Assembly (NCBI GenBank): GCA_023434025.1
Contig: JAEYTL010000028.1
Span: 124,001 to 188,000 of the forward strand
DNA from: Bacteroidota bacterium
Lineage (GTDB): Bacteria; Bacteroidota; Bacteroidia; Flavobacteriales; Flavobacteriaceae
Length of the DNA stretch: 64,000 bases
Direction of reading: 5' to 3'
In this document: positions 45,493-54,139 of the stretch, in pieces
Numbering within the stretch: the first letter of the stretch is position 1
How the letters are laid out: each line of letters begins with the position of its first letter
Notes under the pieces: model-generated
The model's input: the letters and a program-made list of their open reading frames with translations, nothing else
What the model was told of the DNA's origin: nothing
Database searches by the model: none
Position numbers and translations under genes: made by a program

Positions 45493-45543
45493 AGTTTAAA
45501 ACGAAGCATAGGCTGAAATTTGTACTGTTAAAATTTATGGAGT

Positions 45544-46986
45544 ATGGATTTTCCGATGTTTCATTTAGACTGGCTGAACAATAGAATGCTCATTGCTATT
45601 ATAGCCATTCTGCACGTTATAATTAATCATGGATTAGCCGTTGGTTTTATGCCATTTGTTACTTGGCTTGAACAAAGAGGAGTTGCTAAAAGCGGCAAAG
45701 ACCAAATTACCGATTTGGAATGGGATGCCATGGTATATAAAATCATGAAAGTTGCTTTCATCATCACAACAACTGTTGGAGCGATGACCGGAGTTGGGAT
45801 TTGGTTTTCCGTTGCGTTAGTAAGCCCATCTTCTATTGGTAGTTTGATTCGTGTTTTCTATTGGGCTTGGTTTATAGAATGGCTAGTATTTGTGACGGAA
45901 GTAATTCTGATTATGGTTTATTTTTTGACTTGGAAAAACAGTAATAGCTCATTAAAAGCAAAAATCAGGCATATTAATTTCGGATGGTATCTAAGTGTGT
46001 TTTCATGGATAACCATGGCAATAATTGTATCTATTTTGGGCTTTATGATGGATCCGGGTAATTGGCAAACAGACCAAAGTTTGATCAATGGTTTTACCAA
46101 TCCAATTTACCTTCCACAATTACTTTTTAGAACCCCAACAGCTATGTTGGTAGCGGGTATTTTCGGGATGTTTTTAGTAACTGTTTTTACAAAAGCTAAT
46201 ACCGGAATCAGAAACAATGCGGTTAAATATGCTTCAAAATGGCTGCTGCTTTGGGCTCCTGTTTCTTTAGTTGGGGCTTACATTTATTATAACGCCATGC
46301 CAGATGCCATGACAGCCAATATGAGCACCGCTGTTGGAACATTAGAATTTTCACAATATTATGACTTGCTAAAATATTTTGTATTAGGTGGTGTAGGTTT
46401 TACTTTGATTGTTGGCATTTTGGGAGTTTATAAAACCAAAGTTTTGAAACCTTATATGGTAATAATACCTGTGCTAACAGCAGTTGCCTACCTTGGTTTT
46501 TTTGAAAGAGTCCGTGAATTTATCAGAAAACCTTACGTGATCGGGCAGTATATGTATTCAAATCTTTTACTGGAAGATGATTATGTAGTCTATAAAAAAG
46601 ACGGTGTATTAAAGCATGCCACCTATACATCCGTAAATGAAGTTACCGAAGAAAATAAAGTGGAAGCCGGTAAAAATGTATTTATAATTGCTTGTAGTCG
46701 CTGTCATACTGCTCAAGGAGTGAATAGTATAACAGATGTTTTTGAAAGGATGTATGGTACCCCGGGTAAATTACCGGATACACCAGTTCTTGCGGCTTAT
46801 ATGCCAAATATGCACAATGGCAGAACATTTATGCCGGAATTTCCCGGAAACGAAAAAGAAGCTGAAGCATTGGCTGTTTATATCAAATATCTTTTGCAAT
46901 CCGGCGATGTATTAGAAGGGGCTCAGGAAGAGGGAGTTAGTATAAACCCAAACAACACAGCCACTTCTTTATTAACTAAAAATTAA
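45544..46986 (+). CDS. CydA-like membrane protein fused to cytochrome c (subunit 1)
   Basis: 480 aa. About eight helices over residues 15-320: AILHVIINHGLAVGF (His24, His29) and an E-x6-E pair FIEWLVFVTEV (Glu112, Glu119) recall helices 1 and 3 of cytochrome bd subunit I, while the quinol-binding Q-loop is absent. The C-terminal domain has haem c motif CSRCH (384-388). This fits the cytochrome bd superfamily branch with fused cytochrome c. Probably receives electrons through haem c; the terminal acceptor is not proven to be oxygen. Confidence 0.75.
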   Translation: MDFPMFHLDWLNNRMLIAIIAILHVIINHGLAVGFMPFVTWLEQRGVAKSGKDQITDLEWDAMVYKIMKVAFIITTTVGAMTGVGIWFSVALVSPSSIGSLIRVFYWAWFIEWLVFVTEVILIMVYFLTWKNSNSSLKAKIRHINFGWYLSVFSWITMAIIVSILGFMMDPGNWQTDQSLINGFTNPIYLPQLLFRTPTAMLVAGIFGMFLVTVFTKANTGIRNNAVKYASKWLLLWAPVSLVGAYIYYNAMPDAMTANMSTAVGTLEFSQYYDLLKYFVLGGVGFTLIVGILGVYKTKVLKPYMVIIPVLTAVAYLGFFERVREFIRKPYVIGQYMYSNLLLEDDYVVYKKDGVLKHATYTSVNEVTEENKVEAGKNVFIIACSRCHTAQGVNSITDVFERMYGTPGKLPDTPVLAAYMPNMHNGRTFMPEFPGNEKEAEALAVYIKYLLQSGDVLEGAQEEGVSINPNNTATSLLTKN

Positions 46987-46990
46987 TTTC

Positions 46991-48337
46991 ATGCATACCA
47001 ACTTATTTATAGTATTAAAAAACGTTACACCGGTTCCTAAAGATATTCCATTGCCGCTTCCATTGCCGGAATGGATATTAGTCATTATTTTAGTCATTTC
47101 TTTTCTAGTTCACCTTTTATTTGTGAATTTAATGGTAGGCGGTTCTATATTGACGCTATGGTCGCAAATCAAAGGGTTAAAAGATAAAGAATATGATATT
47201 TTAGCTCACGAAATTGCAAATACTATTACTGTCAACAAAAGTATTGCAGTTGTGATGGGAATTGCTCCTTTATTGAGTATCAATGTACTTTATACGATTT
47301 ATTTTTATTCAGCAAATGCTTTAACAGGATTAATGTGGTTAGCTGTCATACCACTTGTAACGGTTGCGTTTCTTTTGACTTATCTTCACAAATACACTTG
47401 GAAAGTTCTAGAAAATAATAAAGCGGTTCATATTTCAATTTTGGCAGTAGCGGTGGTGATTTTTTTGTTCATCCCGTTGATCTTTTTAACCAACATCAAT
47501 TTGATGCTCTTTCCTGAAAAATGGGGTTTAATTAAAGGATTTGTCAGTGCTTTAACGTTACCGAATGTATTTCCGAGATATCTGCACTTCATTTTTGCCT
47601 CATTATCAGTAAGCGGATTATTCTTGCATTGGTATATGGGAAGAAAAAGTTATCCGTTTGAAACCATTTTTCCAACATTCACGCGTTATGAATTAAAGAA
47701 AAAAGGATATTCATTGGCTTTAGTGGGGTCGGTTATACAGTTTCTTATTGGGCCATTAGTATTACTCACTTTACCGTCAAAAGGATTGGGATGGAATCTG
47801 GTGTTAGTCATCTTTACGGGAGCAGCCATTGCTTTACCGGCTATGTGGATGATGTGGAAAGGGATAAAAGGGGATGAATCTACCATTGACAAAGACTTTA
47901 AAAAAGTCTTGTTTTTAATGACTATTACAGTTGTTTTTATGGGTTCAGGTCGGCAAATATACAGAGCCAATGCGTTGGAGAAACACAGGGAGATGGTGGC
48001 TTTGAAAACAGAAGAATTTCAGCAAAGAAAAATAGAAGCCTTGGCCGAAGCCAATCAAGCAAAGACTTATGAAGTAACGACAGAATTATCGGTTGCAGAT
48101 AAAGGAAAGGTTGTTTTTAATCAATATTGTGCCGCTTGCCACAAAACAGATGTAAAATTAGTAGGGCCACCTGTTACTGAAATGATTGCCATTTATAAGC
48201 AGGACAAAGCCGGTTTGCAGAAATGGATTAAACTGCCCGGAAAGAAACGGGCTGATGCTCCTCAAATGCCCGGATTTCCGCAATTAACTCAAGGGCAATT
48301 AGATGAATTAGCGGAGTATATTTTAACATTCAAATAA
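46991..48337 (+). CDS. CydA-like membrane protein fused to cytochrome c (subunit 2)
   Basis: 448 aa, 4 bp after subunit 1. HLLFVNLMVGGS (His41) lines up with CydA helix 1 (HFLFVPLTLGLS), here after a Pro-rich N-terminus. Eight or nine helices, then haem c motif CAACH (380-384) with a possible Met ligand in APQMPGFP. The pair would form a CydA/CydA'-like heterodimer with two haem c domains. No classical CydB is present in the window. Confidence 0.75.
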   Translation: MHTNLFIVLKNVTPVPKDIPLPLPLPEWILVIILVISFLVHLLFVNLMVGGSILTLWSQIKGLKDKEYDILAHEIANTITVNKSIAVVMGIAPLLSINVLYTIYFYSANALTGLMWLAVIPLVTVAFLLTYLHKYTWKVLENNKAVHISILAVAVVIFLFIPLIFLTNINLMLFPEKWGLIKGFVSALTLPNVFPRYLHFIFASLSVSGLFLHWYMGRKSYPFETIFPTFTRYELKKKGYSLALVGSVIQFLIGPLVLLTLPSKGLGWNLVLVIFTGAAIALPAMWMMWKGIKGDESTIDKDFKKVLFLMTITVVFMGSGRQIYRANALEKHREMVALKTEEFQQRKIEALAEANQAKTYEVTTELSVADKGKVVFNQYCAACHKTDVKLVGPPVTEMIAIYKQDKAGLQKWIKLPGKKRADAPQMPGFPQLTQGQLDELAEYILTFK

Positions 48338-48344
48338 AGTAAAA

Positions 48345-48485
48345 ATGAAAAAGATTTTTTGGTGGTTCCCTATTTTGGTCGCTCTGATGATGATAGTTAT
48401 TATCAGCCAAAATGATTCAACACTAAAAAAAACAGAAAACAAAAAAATGATCGAAAGTAAATTAAACAGCAATAGTAACCAATAG
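48345..48485 (+). CDS. 46-aa single-TM microprotein of the oxidase operon
   Basis: ATG 48345 to TAG 48483. Begins MKKIFWWFPILVALMM, one TM helix of about 20 residues, then a polar tail. It lies 7 bp after subunit 2. Position and size resemble CydX/CydS, the small stabilising subunits of cytochrome bd, though sequence similarity cannot be claimed. Confidence 0.65.
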   Translation: MKKIFWWFPILVALMMIVIISQNDSTLKKTENKKMIESKLNSNSNQ

Positions 48486-48495
48486 AAAATAGAAT

Positions 48496-48660
48496 ATGAT
48501 ACAGATTTTAGCCATTATGATAATAATATTTGTAGCGTTAAGTATTGTTTTTATGATAAAAATTAAAAATACTGCGACCAGATTAGTAAAATCAAAAGAA
48601 GTTAATAATCAAGAAAATCCTTTCGAAAAGGACTATCAGTTTATCAAGGGACTTTACTAA
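48496..48660 (+). CDS. 54-aa single-TM microprotein of the oxidase operon
   Basis: ATG 48496 to TAA 48658. One N-terminal helix (MIQILAIMIIIFVALSIVFM) and a charged tail ending NPFEKDYQFIKGLY. It lies 10 bp after the 46-aa ORF. Likely a second small subunit or assembly factor. Confidence 0.65.
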   Translation: MIQILAIMIIIFVALSIVFMIKIKNTATRLVKSKEVNNQENPFEKDYQFIKGLY

Positions 48661-48800
48661 TAATATCCGGCCAACCCAATTTAACTTTTGTCGTAATAAG
48701 TTGCTCTCCAAGGTTGGCTGTTTAACCTGATTAAAAAAGTGAATTTATACAGTTAAAAAGTTCCCGTTTTTAAATTCATTTAATTTAGTTAGTTTTTAAA

Positions 48801-48836
48801 CCTTGTTGCTTCTGGCAACAGGGTTTTCTTTTTTAT
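48801..48836 (+). terminator. Terminator of the oxidase-like operon
   Basis: Stem CCTTGTTGC (48801-48809) / GCAACAGGG (48815-48823), nine pairs with one G-U, loop TTCTG, then a T-rich tail. A further inverted pair GCCAACC/GGTTGGC (48670-48718) with a 35-nt loop lies closer to the last ORF. The 9-bp hairpin may also serve the convergent copper operon. Confidence 0.8.
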
Positions 48837-48908
48837 TTTAAATGATGAATTATCTCCGGGAATTTAAAAGATTATAAAGTATTCCAATACTTACTTTAAA
48901 AGTATGTT

Positions 48909-49877
48909 TTACAAACTGTAATTAATATAAAAATTCAATCGATAGTTAGAATCTACCAAACCACCGGTTAAGTTTTGCTGCAGAGGTATAAAAGCATGAC
49001 CACCAACACTAAATTTATTTTTCCCTATTTCTACGCCGATTTTTCCAAATAAAATATCACCGGAAGTATTTCTGACTTCTAAACCACGCAGTTCATTAGA
49101 GGCATAAATTTCTCCGGCAATTCCACCTTGCGGAATAATTGAAAATTTTGAACTTTCATGGACATAAAATAATGAGCTTCCGTAGTTAAACTGATTGCCA
49201 AAGCGGTAGTTTTTTTTGTTTTCTGTTTTATAAATGTAGTTAATCATACTATTGAGTCCCCATTTGTTTTTACGGATTACAGTGTGTTCCAATAAAAATA
49301 AATAATCCCAACTGCCGGTTCCCAATTGAAAACTGGGGTTCACACTTCCATTGTTGGCAGCATCATATGCTCCTGCCGGAATTTTTAATCCGCTGCCTGC
49401 ATAAAGTGTATGTTTGTAAGAAAGACTATCTTTTTTTGTTTGGAGTAATCGATACATTCCAATGAGCGTTATATCTCCCATGCCAGAAATAGATTGGTTG
49501 CCATCTTCTAATTCTCTCGTATTATAGTGATAGGGAATTTGAACTGAAGCTTGAAATTTATCTGTGATGGGAATTCTACTCCACAACTGAATGGTATTAA
49601 AATGTTGATCTAACCAAGGTGAATTACTATATAATCCATCATTGGTTTTGTAACTTTGATGAAAATAACGTAATCCTATAAAATTAGAAGAAATAATGGA
49701 ATTAAATCCCATACTTCCGCCACTAGCAGAACAGCCGCAGGCATCGCAATCTTCGAGCAAAAAATTATTTAATGTAATTAATTTTTTTTGGAAAGGATTA
49801 CTTTGAAATAACGAATCTTTTTCAGTTGCATTTGAAATTTGAAAGAATAGTATAATAAAAAGGAAATTGAGTTTCAT
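48909..49877 (-). CDS. Outer-membrane barrel protein with N-terminal CxxCxC motif
   Basis: 322 aa. Signal peptide to about residue 17, then LEDCDACGCSASGGSMG (Cys44, Cys47, Cys49) at the start of the mature chain, followed by alternating beta-strands to a C-terminal aromatic NFYINYSL, as in outer-membrane barrels. The Cys triad is a plausible metal site at the periplasmic mouth. Last gene of the MbnP/MbnH operon. I suggest metal or metallophore passage; no direct proof. A C-terminal fragment of a paralogue lies at 54230-54367. Confidence 0.65.
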   Translation of the reverse strand: MKLNFLFIILFFQISNATEKDSLFQSNPFQKKLITLNNFLLEDCDACGCSASGGSMGFNSIISSNFIGLRYFHQSYKTNDGLYSNSPWLDQHFNTIQLWSRIPITDKFQASVQIPYHYNTRELEDGNQSISGMGDITLIGMYRLLQTKKDSLSYKHTLYAGSGLKIPAGAYDAANNGSVNPSFQLGTGSWDYLFLLEHTVIRKNKWGLNSMINYIYKTENKKNYRFGNQFNYGSSLFYVHESSKFSIIPQGGIAGEIYASNELRGLEVRNTSGDILFGKIGVEIGKNKFSVGGHAFIPLQQNLTGGLVDSNYRLNFYINYSL

Positions 49878-49898
49878 TTTGGAATAGATTTAATCCGT

Positions 49899-50957
49899 TT
49901 ATTCTGAGAATTTAGGATTGTTTAAAAATTCGTAATCTGTTAATGTTTTTAAAAAAGCAATGAGTTGAAGTTTTTCTTCCTCGGTAAATGAAAAACCTAT
50001 TACACCATTTTGTTGAAATGTAGGATGTAATGTTGTAGAATATTGAACTCCTGAACTATAATGGTTAACAACTTGTTCTAAGGTTGAAAATCTACCATCA
50101 TGCATATAAGGGCCTGTTTTTTCAATGTTTCGGAGTGTAGGTGTTCTGTATTTTCCTAAATCTGCTAGATTATTTGTTACACGGAACCGGCCTTGAAACA
50201 TACCTTCATGCGATGTGTCCGAAAAATCATTGTCTAATCCATTGTTGTGATATAAATTGTCTGTTAATAATGGCGTTTTATGGCAAGTAAAGCAAAATTG
50301 TTCAGCTAAAGCCAAACCTTGTAATTCAGTAGTTGACAACGTTCCATTGGATTCATTTCGGATGTATTTATCATATTTTGAATTACCCGAAACCAATGTT
50401 CGTTGAAATTGAGCCAACGCTTTCACAATACCGGATTGAGTAATTTCCTGTTGAAAAGCTTGGTCAAATAAGACAGGATAAATGGCATCATCATTCAATT
50501 CATCGATAAGTTGGTTCAGGTTTTGAAATAGTTCATCAGGATGAGCAAGCGGAGCAAAGGCTTGTGATTCTAAATTGGTAGAACCTCCATCCCAAAATAA
50601 GCCATTGGTTGCCCAAGCTAAGTTGACTAATGTTGGTGAATTTCTCAGTAAAAAGTTGCCGGAAACGCCAATGTTGCTTAAAGCTACACCGTCTGTAAAA
50701 GCCAAATTTGGATGATGGCAGCTGGCACAGGAAACAGTATTGTTGCCCGATAATCTTTTGTCAAAGAAAAGTTTTTTCCCTAATTCAATTCCATCTTTGG
50801 TGAGCGGATTGGTTTGTGAATCGATAAATGAAGGAAAATTATCAGGAACGTTAACCAACGGTTCTATTTCCTGATAATTATTTCCATCATCAGAAGAGCA
50901 GCCATAGTTCACAACTATCACTAAAATAAAAGCGGCTATTTTACTCTTTTTAAACAT
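49899..50957 (-). CDS. MbnH/MauG-like dihaem cytochrome c peroxidase family lipoprotein (copy 2)
   Basis: 352 aa. Lipobox NYGC (Cys20) followed by SSDDG, a flavobacterial surface-export signal. Haem motifs CASCH (77-81) and CFTCH (222-226); TGPYMHDGRF (281-290) holds the conserved Tyr/Met region. In the characterised family, MbnH oxidises a Trp of its partner MbnP to kynurenine, creating a copper site. The partner gene at 50961 is 3 bp upstream. An ordinary H2O2-reducing peroxidase is the alternative. Confidence 0.82.
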   Translation of the reverse strand: MFKKSKIAAFILVIVVNYGCSSDDGNNYQEIEPLVNVPDNFPSFIDSQTNPLTKDGIELGKKLFFDKRLSGNNTVSCASCHHPNLAFTDGVALSNIGVSGNFLLRNSPTLVNLAWATNGLFWDGGSTNLESQAFAPLAHPDELFQNLNQLIDELNDDAIYPVLFDQAFQQEITQSGIVKALAQFQRTLVSGNSKYDKYIRNESNGTLSTTELQGLALAEQFCFTCHKTPLLTDNLYHNNGLDNDFSDTSHEGMFQGRFRVTNNLADLGKYRTPTLRNIEKTGPYMHDGRFSTLEQVVNHYSSGVQYSTTLHPTFQQNGVIGFSFTEEEKLQLIAFLKTLTDYEFLNNPKFSE

Positions 50958-50960
50958 CTA

Positions 50961-51749
50961 TTATTGCACTGAAATAACAGTAAATACATTGTCTTTAAAA
51001 TTGTTTGCCACTGTTGTCATTGCAGCAGGAGTTGATGCAGAAACAGTTGGAGTTGCGGCTAAATCAATATTTTGAAGAATTTTTGCTACATCTACGTTAA
51101 TGTTTAATGTACCTGTTGTTGATGAACTTACAACCAAAGCAGTTGGCAGTGTAATTTCAACTGTTCTGTAGTTTGTATTTAAACCTGTTTCTACTAAAAT
51201 GTTTCCGTTTGTAGCTACATTTTTACCTTTTAATGAAGAGAAAATATAACTTGTATGCCACATCCAAGAAATGTTGGTCATTCCGTTTAGTTGTGATAAT
51301 TCGCCTGCTTGTAAGCTTAAATTATTGTTGAAGGTTTCATCAACACCTACTGAAAAACGAATTTTTGTGTAGGAACCTGACGGCAAAGCAACCAAATCAA
51401 TCGTTTCTCTTTTTTTGGCAGGATAAGTATAAGCACCATCTTGAACAGAAATTGCTTTTGTTTCTTCCAATAAGAAATATGAATCTTGAATACTATGTGT
51501 CTCATTGTCACTATTCACTAAAGAAATGTTGGATACCCAATAACGCAAATGATCAAATTGATAAGAATTTCCATCGATTGAAAAAGGAGTATCTAAAGCA
51601 AAATCGGTAGAACCAACTTTTGCATCAAAAGTAATTTTTGCATTTCCGGTTACATCTTCTACAATAATTACGGTATCATCATCTGATGAACAAGCTGTAA
51701 AAAAAACGATCGTTAAAATTGAAAAGGCAAATTGTTTTAAATTTTTCAT
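50961..51749 (-). CDS. MbnP-family lipoprotein (copy 2)
   Basis: 262 aa. Lipobox TAC (Cys20), then SSDDD export signal. The MbnP-like fold shows YQFDHLRYWVSNISLV, GSYTKIRFSVGVD and SWMWHTSYIF (Trp162, Trp164, His165), where a Trp could be the MbnH target. Unlike copy 1 it lacks a His-rich C-terminus. Expected role: periplasmic or surface copper binding. It is followed by its MbnH partner. Confidence 0.8.
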   Translation of the reverse strand: MKNLKQFAFSILTIVFFTACSSDDDTVIIVEDVTGNAKITFDAKVGSTDFALDTPFSIDGNSYQFDHLRYWVSNISLVNSDNETHSIQDSYFLLEETKAISVQDGAYTYPAKKRETIDLVALPSGSYTKIRFSVGVDETFNNNLSLQAGELSQLNGMTNISWMWHTSYIFSSLKGKNVATNGNILVETGLNTNYRTVEITLPTALVVSSSTTGTLNINVDVAKILQNIDLAATPTVSASTPAAMTTVANNFKDNVFTVISVQ

Positions 51750-51779
51750 TGAAATTAATTTTTAAATTTTTGTTTTGTT

Positions 51780-52829
51780 TTAAAATTCTGAAAAACGAGA
51801 ATCGGTTAGAAATTCGTTATCGGTTAATGTTTTTAGGAAAGCAATGATTTTTGTTTTTTCGTCATTGCTTAACGGAATTCCTAATGTTCCGTTGTTATTT
51901 AAACTGGCATCGAGCGTTGCAGAATTTACTACATTAGAAGAGTAATGATTTAATACGGCTTCCAACGTAAACAGCCTGCCATCGTGCATATAAGGAGCTG
52001 TTTTTTCTATGTTTCTTAAACTTGGCACTTTGAATTTGTATTTATCAGCGTCGTTTTGTGTAACATTAAAACGTCCTAAATCATTGATTTGCGGATTAAC
52101 AGCTAAGCCATTATTTCGAAATGAATTGTCTGTAAATAAATCAGTTGAGTGACAAGAAGCACATTTTTGAGTGAACAAATTATAGCCTTCTAGTTCTGTT
52201 GAAGTTAAGTTGCCACCTGTTTCATTTCTCCGGTATTTGTCAAATCTTGAATTGCTGGAGGTTACCATCACCATAAATTGACCTAAAGCTTTTAATAAGT
52301 GTTCAGTATCAATTGGTTTTTCTGGAAATGCCTGAGCAAATAACCTTCTGTAATTAGCATCTGCGTTTAGCATGGCAACAATATCATTAAAATTACCATT
52401 CATTTCAATTTCACTTGAAATCGGAATTATTGATAATAAGTTCAAATCGTTTGTAGCTCCATCCCACATGAATGAAGTTTGAAAAGCCATGTTTTGAATG
52501 GGAGGAGCGTTTCTTGTTCCTATGTTTTCTCCAATTCCATGACTAAACGAATGACCATGATGGGTAAATGCATCTTGTTGGATATGACAAAAACTGCATG
52601 AAATTATGCCGTCAGAAGATAATCTTCCGTCATAAAACAGTTTTTTTCCGAGTTCAAATCCTTTTTGTGTTAAAGGATTGGTTTCAAAATTATATGTTGT
52701 TGGCGGAAAATTTGACGGTACTTGAAATGCAATTGGAATGTTTTGATACTCTTCGGAACTATCATCGGAACAACTCCAAAACACAAAAACAAGTAGCAGA
52801 GTAAGGATTTTACAACGCATCTTTTTCAA
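51780..52829 (-). CDS. MbnH/MauG-like dihaem cytochrome c peroxidase family lipoprotein (copy 1)
   Basis: 349 aa. Lipobox WSC (Cys20) then SDDSSEE. Haem motifs CSFCH (78-82) and CASCH (223-227), and TAPYMHDGRLF (277-287) with Tyr280. Partner MbnP copy 1 begins 17 bp upstream of it. The two MbnH proteins share the same layout and C-terminus (TPTLRNIEKT/VPSLRNIEKT), so the pairs are a tandem duplication. Confidence 0.82.
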   Translation of the reverse strand: MKKMRCKILTLLLVFVFWSCSDDSSEEYQNIPIAFQVPSNFPPTTYNFETNPLTQKGFELGKKLFYDGRLSSDGIISCSFCHIQQDAFTHHGHSFSHGIGENIGTRNAPPIQNMAFQTSFMWDGATNDLNLLSIIPISSEIEMNGNFNDIVAMLNADANYRRLFAQAFPEKPIDTEHLLKALGQFMVMVTSSNSRFDKYRRNETGGNLTSTELEGYNLFTQKCASCHSTDLFTDNSFRNNGLAVNPQINDLGRFNVTQNDADKYKFKVPSLRNIEKTAPYMHDGRLFTLEAVLNHYSSNVVNSATLDASLNNNGTLGIPLSNDEKTKIIAFLKTLTDNEFLTDSRFSEF

Positions 52830-52845
52830 TTTAAGTAACTATTAA

Positions 52846-53634
52846 TTAATCGTTGTGCACGTGATGAACACTAAACATGCTCGATACATTTTGAGTAATC
52901 AGTGTCATTTTGTGACCTCCGTGAATACCAGGTCCGTCAACTAAGTTGATTTTGTTTTGCCCGTCTAAAATGTGAGACAAATCGGCCATGATATGCACTT
53001 GTGGTGTAACTGTTTTTCTTACCTGTGCTTTGTCGTCGTGAGGAAAAGTTAACGTTACTTCTGTATAGTTGTAGTTTTCGGCCGATCTTCCGGTATGAGC
53101 TTGAAAGTTAATTGGGTCAATATTTGAAGACGATATAAACGAACCTTCAAAAACGACATGACGATAACCGGCTGTCCAGCCCCATTCCATTCCTGCAGCT
53201 TGCGCTTGTGCCCAAAAGTTACCTTGGCCTTCGATACCCAATTCCCATTGAGCTTGATCTACTCCAATGCCAAATTTTACTTTTGTGTAATCTCCGGCAG
53301 GAATATTTGGCAGGTTTAAAAATGTGCTTGAAGTGATACCTTCATCAACAATAAAGTAACTCTCATTTTTTGGAAGTGTGTATGAAGTGCCGTCAACACG
53401 AGTTAAAACAATGTTGCTCACAATATATTTGGCATGCGTAGCCTTAATTTTTTCGCCGTTTGAATGCGTGTATTCTGTTTGAAATGCAAAATCGGCTTCT
53501 TGATAAATGTTATCAAATTTTAGAATAATATTTCCTTCGTCATTTGGTGCAATAGTGTCGTCATCTGATGAACATGCACTAAATGTTAAGACCATAACCA
53601 TAACGGCTACAATGTGTTTGAATTGTAATGTCAT
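52846..53634 (-). CDS. MbnP-family lipoprotein (copy 1)
   Basis: 262 aa. Lipobox SAC (Cys21), then SSDDD. Core motifs ATHAKYIVSNIVLTRVDG, GDYTKVKFGIGVDQAQWELG and MEWGWTAGYRHVVFEG (Trp151, Trp153). The C-terminal region is His-rich: GIHGGHKM (His238, His241) and SVHHVHND (His257, His258, His260), a further metal-binding hint. Same length as copy 2 but clearly diverged. Confidence 0.82.
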   Translation of the reverse strand: MTLQFKHIVAVMVMVLTFSACSSDDDTIAPNDEGNIILKFDNIYQEADFAFQTEYTHSNGEKIKATHAKYIVSNIVLTRVDGTSYTLPKNESYFIVDEGITSSTFLNLPNIPAGDYTKVKFGIGVDQAQWELGIEGQGNFWAQAQAAGMEWGWTAGYRHVVFEGSFISSSNIDPINFQAHTGRSAENYNYTEVTLTFPHDDKAQVRKTVTPQVHIMADLSHILDGQNKINLVDGPGIHGGHKMTLITQNVSSMFSVHHVHND

Positions 53635-53729
53635 TTTTTTTTAATTTAAAATATAATACTGATTGAACGGATTTTTTCCGTTACAACTACTGTCAATTGA
53701 GTTTTTGTTTGACAGCTAAAAATTTTAAA
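53635..53729 (-). other. Gap with two hairpins between three-Cys gene and mbnP copy 1
   Basis: Hairpins AACGGA/TCCGTT (53666-53682) and CTGTCAA/TTGACAG (53690-53715) without T-runs after them. They may be RNA-processing or stability elements inside the operon. Confidence 0.4.
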
Positions 53730-54095
53730 TTAAGAAATGGGAGGATGAAAAATAACGCATGACTCTAAATGAGCATACAAAGCAGTGTAATTAAAATTAT
53801 TTTTTTGAACCAATTCATTATTTGAAGTTAATTGAAATGATTCAATTGATTCTAAAAATAAAATTTCTATTGTGTTGTTCTGTTTTTTTTCTGATGGAAG
53901 TGTGGAGTTTTCTGACTCGGAGGCATCTGCTAATTCTTTCTTTAAATGACATTTTCCGTTACATTTCATTTCCGGTTTTTCTTTGTTTTCACAAAGTTCT
54001 TTGGTAATGTAATCATAATTAATCACATAATTCAAAACCGGAATAACAGGTTTTGAAAGGATGAGGATAACTACTATTACGAAAAATTTTTTCAA
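53730..54095 (-). CDS. Small membrane-anchored three-Cys protein (copy B), TTG start
   Basis: 121 aa. Hydrophobic N-terminus (4-25), KELC (Cys35), MKCNGKC (Cys45, Cys49), and the C-terminus CVIFHPPIS. Cys spacing equals that of copy A at 42866-43243. The start is TTG at 54095; no in-frame ATG fits, and a promoter lies 15 bp upstream. First gene of the copper operon. Function unknown, probably metal handling. Confidence 0.7.
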   Translation of the reverse strand: MKKFFVIVVILILSKPVIPVLNYVINYDYITKELCENKEKPEMKCNGKCHLKKELADASESENSTLPSEKKQNNTIEILFLESIESFQLTSNNELVQKNNFNYTALYAHLESCVIFHPPIS

Positions 54096-54109
54096 AAAAA
54101 TATTTTTTG

Positions 54110-54139
54110 CAAATATACAATTGTAAAATGAGAATACAA
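54110..54139 (-). promoter_or_regulatory. Promoter of the MbnP/MbnH operon
   Basis: On the minus strand TTG (54139-54137) and TATATTTG (54117-54110) with a 19-bp spacer, a full consensus match. It drives the operon starting at 54095. Confidence 0.75.

Larger units (their letters stand above)
45068..45543. other. 476-bp divergent intergenic region
   Basis: Between the minus-strand PAS gene and the plus-strand oxidase operon. It contains a minus-strand promoter (45292-45320) implying a ~220-nt leader for the PAS gene, an 11-bp inverted repeat AAAACCAATGA (45166-45176) / TCATTGGTTTT (45271-45281), and a plus-strand terminator-like hairpin at 45452-45492. A 65-codon minus ORF here (45195-45392) has no recognisable family and overlaps the promoter. 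Confidence 0.5.

Noticed and set aside
48909..48921. TACAAACTGTA, a TACA/TGTA-type inverted motif
   Set aside because: The spacing is three bases instead of two and it lies in the last codons of the barrel gene, so it is probably coincidental.
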